This document shows positions 6,354 to 13,880 of a stretch of 15,601 bases of DNA, one piece after another; positions within the stretch are counted from its first letter, which is position 1, and each line of letters starts with the position of its first letter. The stretch spans positions 1-15,601 of the forward strand of contig JANTFN010000016.1 in assembly GCA_024763435.1 (NCBI GenBank), in the 5' to 3' direction. The stretch comes from Thermodesulfobacteriota bacterium. Lineage in GTDB: Bacteria; Desulfobacterota; S145-22. Below the pieces are notes generated by a model that ran no database searches, had not been told where the DNA came from, and saw only the letters and a list, made by a program, of their open reading frames with translations. The position numbers and the translations under genes are program-made.

Positions 6354-7151
6354 ATGTCGATGATTGTCGCAGGAGTTGACGCGGGGTCTTTGTCCGCTGA
6401 GGCCGCGCTTGTAAATGAGAAAAAGGAAGTTATTGCTACTTCAGTTCTTCCACTGGGAGGGTGCAGCCTGAAGGCCTCCGAGGAGGCTCTCAAGGCTGCC
6501 CTGTCCCAGGCCGGCCTCGCCATGGAAGATTTGACTTATATCGTCGCAACTGGCTGCGGACGGGAAATTTCCCCGCACGCCAACGCGCGCGTCACCGAAA
6601 TCACCTGTATCGCACGTGGGGCACACAGTCTTGTTCCCTCCTGCAGGGCGATTATTGATATTGGCGGGCAGGATACCAAGGTTATCCGCATCAATGAAAG
6701 AGGCATCGTCACTGAATTTGATATGAACGACAAATGCGCCGCAGGAACAGGCCGTTTTCTGGAGGTCATGGCCAACGCCCTCGATGTCGGCCTGGAAGAA
6801 ATGGGGCAGAAATCCCTGACGTATCAGGAAGATATTCAGATAAGCAGCGTCTGCACGGTTTTCGCGGAATCCGAGGTCATTTCCCTCCAATCACAGGGGA
6901 AACCGGTCAATGACATCCTCCGGGGCATTCACGGGGCCATCGCCGATCGCACCATTGGCCTTCTTGAGCGCGTCGGTGTCGAAAAGGATGTTGTGATGAC
7001 CGGCGGGGTAGCCAAAAATATCGGCGTGGTTCGGGCAATCGAGGAAAAGCTCGGGCTCACCCTTCTTATCCCGGAGGAACCTCAGGTCGTCGGTGCCATC
7101 GGTGCCGCGCTCATTGCCCTGCAAAAGGCCCGGATCCGTCAGGCCACCTGA
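6354..7151 (+). CDS. Acyl-CoA dehydratase activase (BadF/BcrA/HgdC ATPase family)
   Basis: The 265-residue protein belongs to the ASKHA ATPase fold. It has phosphate 1 motif GVDAGSLS (7-14), DIGGQDTK (102-109) as phosphate 2, NDKCAAGTGRF with Cys128, SSVCTVFAESE with Cys167, MTGGVAKN as adenosine motif and a C-terminal GAIGAALIAL. Cys128 and Cys167 match the ligands that hold one [4Fe-4S] cluster between the two subunits of the homodimer. The family uses ATP hydrolysis to inject a high-energy electron into 2-hydroxyacyl-CoA dehydratases or, as BcrA/BcrD or BadF/BadG, into benzoyl-CoA reductases. Length fits the single-domain HgdC type. No dehydratase or reductase subunits lie in the window. 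One oddity: the usual TGYGR is ATGCGRE here (Cys68). GGGG precedes ATG 6354. The stop is TGA, showing that TGA is a normal stop here. Confidence 0.92.
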   Translation: MSMIVAGVDAGSLSAEAALVNEKKEVIATSVLPLGGCSLKASEEALKAALSQAGLAMEDLTYIVATGCGREISPHANARVTEITCIARGAHSLVPSCRAIIDIGGQDTKVIRINERGIVTEFDMNDKCAAGTGRFLEVMANALDVGLEEMGQKSLTYQEDIQISSVCTVFAESEVISLQSQGKPVNDILRGIHGAIADRTIGLLERVGVEKDVVMTGGVAKNIGVVRAIEEKLGLTLLIPEEPQVVGAIGAALIALQKARIRQAT

Positions 7152-7294
7152 TATTTAATCAATCTGGTTTATACTGCTGGTCGTTTAACCCCCCCCAAAA
7201 AAAGCGTAATTTGCCTGTTTCATTATTTTGTTTTCTTCATCTTTTATATTTCGACTTTTCGCCCTGATGGCCACAAGCGGCGCGGGCATTTATA

Positions 7295-7323
7295 TTGACC
7301 GGAAGGGATTTTTGAGCTATAGT
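7295..7323 (+). promoter_or_regulatory. Sigma-70-type promoter of ppsA
   Basis: TTGACC at 7295-7300, an exact 17-base spacer and TATAGT at 7318-7323. The predicted start is near 7330, giving a leader of about 100 nt to ATG 7434. The 282 bp between the activase and ppsA otherwise hold a C8A8 run (7189-7204) and a 25-codon frame starting right at the predicted transcript start. Confidence 0.6.
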
Positions 7324-7433
7324 TAGTGCAATGTCAGTTTCTCCAAAAATAGACGTCATTTCCGAGGAGGAATCTATTTACAAATCATTTCATTTAAAAA
7401 GGGGTTGAAATATACACCAAAAAGGAGGGAAGT

Positions 7434-9836
7434 ATGTCAAAATGGATCCTGTGGTTTGACGAGATAGGCCTGGTTGATCTGCCGCGCGTGGGCGGAAAAA
7501 ACGCCTCTCTCGGGGAGATGTACCGGGAACTTTCATCGAAAGGAGTCAGCATCCCTTACGGTTTTGCCATCACCGTTGATGCCTATCATTATATCCTGGA
7601 CAGTTCCGGGATGAGAGATAAGGTTGACAGCTATCTTCACGACCTTGATGTGGATGACATGGAAGCCCTTCGTATTGCCGGCAGCCGTATCCGGCAAACC
7701 ATTCGGGAAATTAAACTTCCGGAGGATTTAAAAGCGGAAATTACGAGCGCCTATCAAAAATTATGCGACCGATACGGGGCCGATACGGACGTCGCCGTTC
7801 GTTCAAGCGCCACGGCGGAAGACCTCCCGGACGCGAGTTTTGCGGGACAGCAGGATACCTATCTGAACATCGAAGGCCCGCTGAACCTCCTGGAAGCCTG
7901 CAAGAAGTGCTTCGCGTCCCTTTTTACAAACCGGGCAATTGCCTACCGTGATCACCAGAATTTCAGCCATTTTGACGTCGGTCTTTCCATTGCCGTTCAG
8001 AAGATGGTCCGATCGGACCTTGCGTCTTCCGGGGTCATGTTTACCCTGGACACTGAATCCGGTTTCAGGGATGTTGTCTTCATCACCGGGTCTTATGGAC
8101 TTGGTGAAAACATCGTTCAGGGCATTGTCAACCCCGATGAATTTTATGTCTTTAAACCAACCCTTGAAAAGGGATATCGGTCTATTATTCAGAAATATCT
8201 TGGAAGAAAAGAATTCAAGATGATCTATTCGATGGATGGTGCCGACAAGACCAAGGACGTGCCCGTACCCCAGCAGGAACGCGATGCCTATATTCTCGAG
8301 GATGATGAAATTCTTCAGCTGGCCAAATGGGCAACCATCATAGAAAAACACTACTCGGGACTGCATAAACGGGATTGCCCCATGGATATCGAATGGGCAA
8401 AAGACGGCATCACCAAGGACCTTTTTATTGTTCAGGCACGCCCCGAAACGGTGAAGTCGCGCGGCAATGAACTCGTTCTGGAAAGTTATGAACTCAAGGA
8501 AACGGGCGACCGCCTCCTTGTGGGGAAGAGTGTCGGAGAAAAAATAGGTGTCGGAAAGGTTAACGTTATCCAGGATGTCAATGAGATCGGGCGTTTTAAG
8601 GAAGGCGAGGTTCTCGTAACGGAAATGACCGATCCCGACTGGGAACCTATCATGAAAAAGGCTGCCGCGATTGTGACCAGCCGGGGCGGACGAACCTGTC
8701 ATGCCGCGATTATCTCCCGGGAGCTTGGTGTGCCCTGTGTCGTCGGAACAGGCAACGCCTGTGAGGTTTTAAAGGATTATGAGTATGTGACGGTCTCCTG
8801 CTCGGAAGGGGAAACAGGGTATGTTTATGAGGGGCAGTTGAAGTATGATATTGACCGCGTCAACCTTGAAAGCCTTGAACGTCCCAAAACCCAGATCATG
8901 ATGAACGTGGGAAACCCCGACAACGCCTTTGCCCTCTCCTTCATCCCGAATGACGGGGTCGGCCTGGCCCGCGAGGAATTTATCATCAGCAATTACATCC
9001 AGATACACCCCCTGGCCCTTTCGAGATTTGACACCCTTACGGACAAAGACGTTATCGATAAAATCAAAAAAATTACGCGCGCCTACGCGGACAAGAAACA
9101 ATTTTTTATCGACAAGCTCGCCCGCGGGATTGCCAAGATAGGCGCGGCCTTTTACCCCCGGGATGTCATTGTCCGGCTCAGCGATTTTAAGACGAATGAA
9201 TACGCGAACCTTATCGGCGGCAGACAGTTTGAACCGGAAGAGCACAATCCCATGCTTGGCTTCAGAGGGGCTTCAAGATATTATGACCCGGAATACAAAG
9301 ACGCGTTTGCCATGGAATGCGCCGCTATCCTAAAGGCACGTAATGACATGGGGCTGACAAATATCAAGGTTATGGTTCCCTTCTGCAGGACGCTTAAGGA
9401 GGGGAAAAAGGTTCTGAAGGTCATGGAAGAGTATGGCCTCAAACAGGGGGAAAACGGCCTCGAGGTTTACGTGATGTGCGAGGTCCCCAGTAATGTCATC
9501 ATGGCGGAGGAGTTCTGCCAAATCTTCGATGGTTTTTCCATCGGCTCCAATGACCTCACCCAGCTTACACTGGGACTGGACAGGGATTCTGCGAATATCG
9601 CCCACATCTTTGATGAACGCGACCCGGCCGTGAAACGGATGGTCAAAAATGTTATCGAAACCACCCGCAGAAACAATGTCAAGATAGGAATTTGCGGCCA
9701 GGCACCCAGTGATTACCCTGAATTCGCTGAATTTCTTGTAGAGTGCGGTATCAACAGTATCTCACTGAACCCGGACACGGTCATTAAAACGACAAAGGCG
9801 ATTCTGGAAGTTGAAAAGAGGCTCAACAAGTCTTAA
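7434..9836 (+). CDS. ppsA: Phosphoenolpyruvate synthase (pyruvate, water dikinase)
   Basis: PpsA makes PEP from pyruvate and ATP with release of AMP and phosphate, feeding gluconeogenesis when acetate, fatty or aromatic acids are the carbon source. The 800 residues match the usual length (E. coli about 792). The N-terminal ATP-grasp-like domain (about 5-345) includes GGKNASLGEM and VRSSATAEDLPDASFAGQQ; the central swivelling domain has TSRGGRTCHAAI with phospho-accepting His423; the C-terminal TIM barrel has ARGIAKI, LGFRGASRYY, SIGSNDLTQL and GICGQAPSD with catalytic Cys754. The order of domains and the ending distinguish it from pyruvate phosphate dikinase. AAAGGAGGG lies just before ATG 7434. 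queH follows after only 10 bp. Confidence 0.96.
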   Translation: MSKWILWFDEIGLVDLPRVGGKNASLGEMYRELSSKGVSIPYGFAITVDAYHYILDSSGMRDKVDSYLHDLDVDDMEALRIAGSRIRQTIREIKLPEDLKAEITSAYQKLCDRYGADTDVAVRSSATAEDLPDASFAGQQDTYLNIEGPLNLLEACKKCFASLFTNRAIAYRDHQNFSHFDVGLSIAVQKMVRSDLASSGVMFTLDTESGFRDVVFITGSYGLGENIVQGIVNPDEFYVFKPTLEKGYRSIIQKYLGRKEFKMIYSMDGADKTKDVPVPQQERDAYILEDDEILQLAKWATIIEKHYSGLHKRDCPMDIEWAKDGITKDLFIVQARPETVKSRGNELVLESYELKETGDRLLVGKSVGEKIGVGKVNVIQDVNEIGRFKEGEVLVTEMTDPDWEPIMKKAAAIVTSRGGRTCHAAIISRELGVPCVVGTGNACEVLKDYEYVTVSCSEGETGYVYEGQLKYDIDRVNLESLERPKTQIMMNVGNPDNAFALSFIPNDGVGLAREEFIISNYIQIHPLALSRFDTLTDKDVIDKIKKITRAYADKKQFFIDKLARGIAKIGAAFYPRDVIVRLSDFKTNEYANLIGGRQFEPEEHNPMLGFRGASRYYDPEYKDAFAMECAAILKARNDMGLTNIKVMVPFCRTLKEGKKVLKVMEEYGLKQGENGLEVYVMCEVPSNVIMAEEFCQIFDGFSIGSNDLTQLTLGLDRDSANIAHIFDERDPAVKRMVKNVIETTRRNNVKIGICGQAPSDYPEFAEFLVECGINSISLNPDTVIKTTKAILEVEKRLNKS

Positions 9837-9846
9837 GCATAAACCG

Positions 9847-10422
9847 ATGCGTGTTTTGCTGCATATCTGCTGCGCGAATTGCGCTGTGTTCCCCCTAACC
9901 CTCCTGAGGGAAAGGGGGGATGAGGTTTATGGGTTCTTTTTCAATCCAAACATTCATCCCTTTCTTGAATACCAAAAAAGGATGGAAGCGGTGGTATCAA
10001 TGGAGAAGAAGTTTTCGCTTCCCGTTATTTACCGGGACGAATACCGGCTTGACGAGTTCCTGAGAAATACTGTCTTCAGGGAGGCCCTGCGATGCCGTTA
10101 CTGCTACCACACAAGACTAAAGGCGACCGCCCAGGTCGCCAAGCGCGGCCATTTTGACGCCTTTACATCCTCTCTCCTCTACAGCAAACAGCAGCAGCAT
10201 GCCCTGATCGCGGAAATCGGTGAGAGTGTTGGAAGGGAACGTGGGGTTCCGTTTTTATACGAGGATTTCCGCAAGGGCTGGAAAAAAGGCATCACCCTGT
10301 CTCAAGACGCCGGATTCTATCGCCAGCAGTATTGCGGCTGCATCTACAGCGAGCGGGACCGATTCCTCGGCAGGAACAGACTCTCATCCCGGAAAAACAA
10401 AAAGGACACGCCAGCATCCTGA
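9847..10422 (+). CDS. queH: Epoxyqueuosine reductase QueH (DUF208)
   Basis: QueH performs the last step of queuosine synthesis, reducing epoxyqueuosine to queuosine in the anticodon wobble position of GUN tRNAs; it replaces the unrelated cobalamin enzyme QueG. The 191 residues contain the family cysteines: HICCANC (Cys8, Cys9, Cys12), CRYCYHTRL (Cys83, Cys86) and QQYCGCIYSE (Cys163, Cys165), which include the ligands of an [4Fe-4S] cluster and a second iron. I choose ATG 9847 as the family begins just before the HICC motif; an in-frame TTG at 9811 would overlap ppsA. No clear ribosome binding site is present, and the start is 10 bp after the ppsA stop, so translation may be coupled to ppsA. 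The last residues form the loop of the terminator at 10399-10434. Confidence 0.92.
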   Translation: MRVLLHICCANCAVFPLTLLRERGDEVYGFFFNPNIHPFLEYQKRMEAVVSMEKKFSLPVIYRDEYRLDEFLRNTVFREALRCRYCYHTRLKATAQVAKRGHFDAFTSSLLYSKQQQHALIAEIGESVGRERGVPFLYEDFRKGWKKGITLSQDAGFYRQQYCGCIYSERDRFLGRNRLSSRKNKKDTPAS

Positions 10423-10434
10423 CGCGTCCTTTTT
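10399..10434. terminator. Bidirectional intrinsic terminator between queH and the LysM gene
   Basis: AAAAAGGAC (10399-10407) pairs with GTCCTTTTT (10426-10434), with two more G-C pairs after a mismatch. The queH stop codon is inside the loop. The right side ends in Ts on the plus strand, and a second A run (10393-10397) gives a U tract for the leftward LysM transcript. Confidence 0.85.
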
Positions 10435-10455
10435 CTTCTACCAGGGCCACCTTGT

Positions 10456-11478
10456 TTAGGGCTGAACCTTATCGCCTATTTCAACTTCTCTGTCAGACCC
10501 TAAAACTACGGCCGTTGCGGTTTTGGCTTGTGTGGCAAGGACAAGAAGAGAGCCAATCTTGTGACTGGGCGGCGGGGTAACCTTTTCTGCGGGATGGTAG
10601 GGATTTTCAACCGTCGGGCAGTCTTTATAAATGGAAAGTTTACTCCCCTGATGGAGACCGTCCGCCTCCCCTTTGTCGATATACAGAATTCTGCTTACAC
10701 CCTCCATCATACACCCTTCCTTCATGCTGAGAATACGACCCCGCAGGGGCTTCTTAAACGGCGTAATCACCAGTTTTTCCGGCCAGTGCCGGAATCGTGC
10801 AATGGGATCCCCTTTGGATATTTCGGTATAATTGTAGAGAATTTTCGCGAAACAGAACCGTCCCTCCACGCGATAAACCTCGAGTTCACCGCCAAGCTGA
10901 ATCTGATAACTTTTTTGGCATTTCTTGACAGCAACCTCTTTGATATATGTAAAGGTGCTGAAATGATCCCCGGGTAAAACCGTTTGACCTTCCCTGGCAT
11001 AAAAACAAAGGTCTTTCGGGAACGCGTTCATCGGCGTATTGTCCTTATTGGTCAAAACCCGCCCCACTTCCTTTATCTTTTTCGGAGAGATAAACCCTTC
11101 CGCGTGAATATTTCTGTAAATAAAAATGGGAGGCGCTGCTTTTCTGATAACAGGTTCTACAACCTTCGGCCTGGCAGAAGCGGCTTCCTGAGGAATCCGT
11201 CTGGTGGGTTCGGCAGGGGCCGGTGCCTTCAGGCGCACCTTATTCCCGGGATAAATCCAGTGCGGATTTTGGATGGTGGGATTAAGGGCCCAGACCCTGG
11301 GCCATAAAAAAGGATTTTTGAGAAATTTCCCCGAGAGGTCCCACAGCGTATCTCCGCCGGTAACCTGGTAGGCCCTCAGGTATGTCCCCAGGGCAAGAAA
11401 GAGCGTGAGACCGATGATGAGACAAAAACCTATGGCGCTAATTCTCCAAATACGCCGTTTCGAAGCAGTGAGTTTCAT
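10456..11478 (-). CDS. Membrane-anchored LysM domain protein
   Basis: A 340-residue protein with an N-terminal basic stretch, one transmembrane segment (about residues 13-33), and a LysM domain (about 36-84) starting YQVTGGDTLWDLSGKF and ending with IYPGNKVRL. LysM binds the N-acetylglucosamine backbone of peptidoglycan, so the protein most likely sits in the inner membrane facing the periplasm and wall. A Pro/Ala-rich linker (about 85-115) precedes a C-terminal domain of about 220 residues that I do not recognise; it contains segments such as GDHFSTFTYIKE and KGEADGLHQGSKL that resemble small beta-barrel repeats. I chose ATG 11478, preceded by AAAAGGGG; an in-frame TTG at 11514 has no support. 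It has its own promoter (11534-11562). Function unknown. Confidence 0.82.
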   Translation of the reverse strand: MKLTASKRRIWRISAIGFCLIIGLTLFLALGTYLRAYQVTGGDTLWDLSGKFLKNPFLWPRVWALNPTIQNPHWIYPGNKVRLKAPAPAEPTRRIPQEAASARPKVVEPVIRKAAPPIFIYRNIHAEGFISPKKIKEVGRVLTNKDNTPMNAFPKDLCFYAREGQTVLPGDHFSTFTYIKEVAVKKCQKSYQIQLGGELEVYRVEGRFCFAKILYNYTEISKGDPIARFRHWPEKLVITPFKKPLRGRILSMKEGCMMEGVSRILYIDKGEADGLHQGSKLSIYKDCPTVENPYHPAEKVTPPPSHKIGSLLVLATQAKTATAVVLGSDREVEIGDKVQP

Positions 11479-11533
11479 GACAAACCCCTTTTCATTAAAC
11501 GGTTGCTTTTCCAAACACTACCTATTATATCGG

Positions 11534-11562
11534 AATGTAATAGAATTTATTTAGAATGTCAA
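11534..11562 (-). promoter_or_regulatory. Sigma-70-type promoter of the LysM gene
   Basis: On the minus strand: a perfect TTGACA (11562-11557), a 17-base spacer and TACATT (11539-11534), a four of six match. A perfect TATAAT at 11529-11524 lies ten bases further on but has no good -35 at proper spacing. The predicted start is near 11527, about 50 nt before ATG 11478. Confidence 0.5.
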
Positions 11563-11690
11563 GGAAGGTTTTTTATTTGTTTAGGAAAATTCGTCAGCAG
11601 AAATATTTTTACAGCATGGATCCAACCGTTTTTCTAAAACAGTCCAAGGTTTTTTAGGTCTCCATGCCATACGTAAAAAATTTACGGCCC

Positions 11691-12917
11691 TCAGGGGCCA
11701 CTCACCAGAAACCAGATTCCAAACACACCAAAGGTCAGCAGGGCAAGGAATCCAAGCGGCGGCATCATGATCCTATAAACCTCTTTCAAGTCGGCCTTGA
11801 AGTAATCCTTCGTCAGCACAAGGCAGAGATGGACCGGGGAAGCCAGCACACCAAAATAGCCAAAGGCATAGGCCAGCATCATATAGGCCAGGAAATGGTC
11901 GTGCGCAACAAGCGGAATAAGAAAAGGAAATGTGATTCCCACATAAGCCATGGCAACACCTGTCATCGCACCAATTAAAAAAGGAATCAGGGTAAAAACC
12001 AGCAGAAGAGGAATCCCCATCCCTGACAATTCACGCGATAAAATAGCAGAGGCGCTGGTCGCCTGAAGCATGCCCTTAAAGGCAAAAACACCCACGATAA
12101 CAAGAAGAATCTGGGGCTTGAAGGCCTCCCTGAGGATGATCTTTATCTGATGCCAGGGAATCCGGTAGATAACAAACATGCCGGTAACTACCCCAAAAAA
12201 TGAAAGGAGAAGATCGACACCGAAACCAACGGCAAGAAGGATTACAACGGAAAGCGGAAAAACCGTTTTTGCAAAAGCCAGGGCCGATGACGCTTTTGGT
12301 GTCCGCTGAGGCGATGGATGAGAAGGGGCTAAAGCACCTCGCGGAAACCCGAAAACCCATCCGAGCCCAACAGCGAGAGCCGTAAGGGGCAGATTCATGA
12401 AAAATATCTTCTGTATTTTTATCCCGAGGATCGCGGCTGCGAGGATAACCGCCGGATAGGTGGGAAATATATACTCCCAGATATGCCGAAACCAGTAATT
12501 CAAAAAGGTCTTTCGCTCCGGGGACAAATTCAGGGAATCCGAGGAAGGAACAATCATCGGCGCGGAGAGCAAAGCGCCGCCCATAATGGGAATCAGGCCC
12601 ATCAGGGAAGGGAAAATTGCGATAATGTAGCGGTCATCTGACAAAAGGGCGCGCAGAGAGGTAATCATGGTATCCATCCTCCCCGTTACATCCAAAATCG
12701 CGCTGAACAACAGGATAATCTGCACAATCCCGATAATCTTAAGCATCCGGATATTCCCCGAAAGGGACACAAAAACCATCGCCGCATTGACGGGGGGGTA
12801 TTGCCAGAAAATTGCCGTCACGAGGCTGCCCACCAGGAAAACCCAGAAAAGAGGGAATTTTTTCGCGATAAGAAAAATCATTCCCCCGAAGAGAAAAAGA
12901 AATTTTATCAGGACCAT
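11691..12917 (-). CDS. DUF401 family integral membrane protein
   Basis: A very hydrophobic 408-residue protein with about ten predicted membrane segments. It has the features of the DUF401 family: a loop with PIMGGALLSAPMIVP (about 108-122) in the first half and a matching GAMTGVAMAYVGITFPFLIP in the second half, suggesting two inverted halves as in ion-transporter superfamily carriers. A Pro/Ser-rich loop near 200-215 separates the halves. The transported substrate is not known for the family. AGGGAGG stands five bases before ATG 12917. The upstream endonuclease III-like gene ends 39 bp away on the same strand, so the two are likely cotranscribed. A small AT-rich hairpin (11672-11686) lies just beyond its stop but lacks a U tract. 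Confidence 0.85.
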   Translation of the reverse strand: MVLIKFLFLFGGMIFLIAKKFPLFWVFLVGSLVTAIFWQYPPVNAAMVFVSLSGNIRMLKIIGIVQIILLFSAILDVTGRMDTMITSLRALLSDDRYIIAIFPSLMGLIPIMGGALLSAPMIVPSSDSLNLSPERKTFLNYWFRHIWEYIFPTYPAVILAAAILGIKIQKIFFMNLPLTALAVGLGWVFGFPRGALAPSHPSPQRTPKASSALAFAKTVFPLSVVILLAVGFGVDLLLSFFGVVTGMFVIYRIPWHQIKIILREAFKPQILLVIVGVFAFKGMLQATSASAILSRELSGMGIPLLLVFTLIPFLIGAMTGVAMAYVGITFPFLIPLVAHDHFLAYMMLAYAFGYFGVLASPVHLCLVLTKDYFKADLKEVYRIMMPPLGFLALLTFGVFGIWFLVSGP

Positions 12918-12956
12918 CTGACCTCCCTGAAACCCGCCTTTTCCACCCTACCGCTG

Positions 12957-13637
12957 TCAGTTCCGGCGCGTTAGCGGCCCTTTATGAAACGCCGCGAGGG
13001 GGCAGCTCGAACATTTCGGCTTTTTCCCGCAGAAGGTTTTTCCCGTTTCAACAATCAGGGCATGATATTCATTATAAAAAGCAACATTACAGGCAAGATG
13101 GCGCATGAAAAATTCCTGCGTTTCCTTATAGGAAGCGTCTTCGGGGATAAGGTGATGTCGGCCGAATATCCGCCGCGTATAGGCATCCACAACAAAAAAG
13201 GGTTTCTCCAGGGCGTAAAGCAGGATACTGTCGGCGGTTTCTTCGCCTATCCCGTAAACGCCAAGGAGCTGTGCGCGCAAATCCTCCCCATCGTGCGCTG
13301 CCATTTTGTCAATTTTTCCGTCAAAGGCATTATAAAGAAAATTTATGAAGGCCTTAAGGCGCCGGGCCTTGATATTATAATATCCTGAAGGGCGTATCCA
13401 CATCGCCAGTTTCTTTTCAGAAATTTCCTGAAGGCGGCGTATGGACAGGGCATTTTCATTCTTGATGTTTTGAATCGCTTTTTCCACATTGGTCCACGCC
13501 GTGTTCTGTGTCAAAATCGCGCCAATCATAACCTCAAAGGGGCTGTCCGCCGGCCACCAGTTTCTTGGACCAAAATACGTGCGCATTAACGCGTATGCCT
13601 TCAGAAGTATTGCCTGGATTTCCGGGTTTGTTTGCAT
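12957..13637 (-). CDS. Endonuclease III-like DNA glycosylase (HhH-GPD family)
   Basis: The 226 residues have the HhH-GPD fold: MIGAILTQNTAWTNVEKA (37-54), the helix-hairpin-helix GVYGIGEETADSILL (126-140) and the catalytic aspartate in VVDAYTRR (Asp151). Endonuclease III has a catalytic Lys within GRKTAN; here the corresponding position is Glu133 (GEETAD), so the protein is probably a monofunctional glycosylase related to the MagIII/3-methyladenine type and not a lyase. The C-terminal cluster loop reads Cys203-X5-Cys209-X2-Cys212-X5-His218: the fourth Cys of the usual [4Fe-4S] site is His. It probably removes damaged bases in base excision repair. No clear ribosome binding site precedes ATG 13637. 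The DUF401 gene follows at 39 bp. Confidence 0.88.
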   Translation of the reverse strand: MQTNPEIQAILLKAYALMRTYFGPRNWWPADSPFEVMIGAILTQNTAWTNVEKAIQNIKNENALSIRRLQEISEKKLAMWIRPSGYYNIKARRLKAFINFLYNAFDGKIDKMAAHDGEDLRAQLLGVYGIGEETADSILLYALEKPFFVVDAYTRRIFGRHHLIPEDASYKETQEFFMRHLACNVAFYNEYHALIVETGKTFCGKKPKCSSCPLAAFHKGPLTRRN

Positions 13638-13880
13638 TGTGTTTACCTACCCCCGACAAAATTCTTTGTCAATTCCCTTCCCCTTTTTTTTCATTTATGG
13701 TAGTAAATTATTTTTGATGGCTATGAAAAAGGTCAAGAGGCCGCAAAACCAGCAGCGCAGACAGAAAATGGGTATTTGTCCGTGGGATACGGCATCTCAA
13801 CCTATTCGCGAAGCGCGTGATTTTTCCCGAAGTCATCATCTCACCCCTCCCCCACAATCTTTTTACACAAGGAGACAGCC

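Noticed and set aside
7803..8702. A 299-codon open frame on the minus strand inside ppsA.
   Set aside because: It is a shadow of the ppsA coding strand; the plus-strand protein carries all catalytic motifs, and the minus frame shows no family features or ribosome binding site.
11672..11686. AT-rich hairpin CGTAAA/TTTACG after the DUF401 gene as a terminator.
   Set aside because: The stem is short and AT-rich and no U tract follows on the minus strand, so I do not call it a terminator.
13638..13880. A pyrimidine-sensing riboswitch or PyrR attenuator ahead of upp.
   Set aside because: Only short hairpins (for example around 13773-13787 and 13805-13819) are visible; none matches a known leader and there is no convincing terminator/antiterminator pair.
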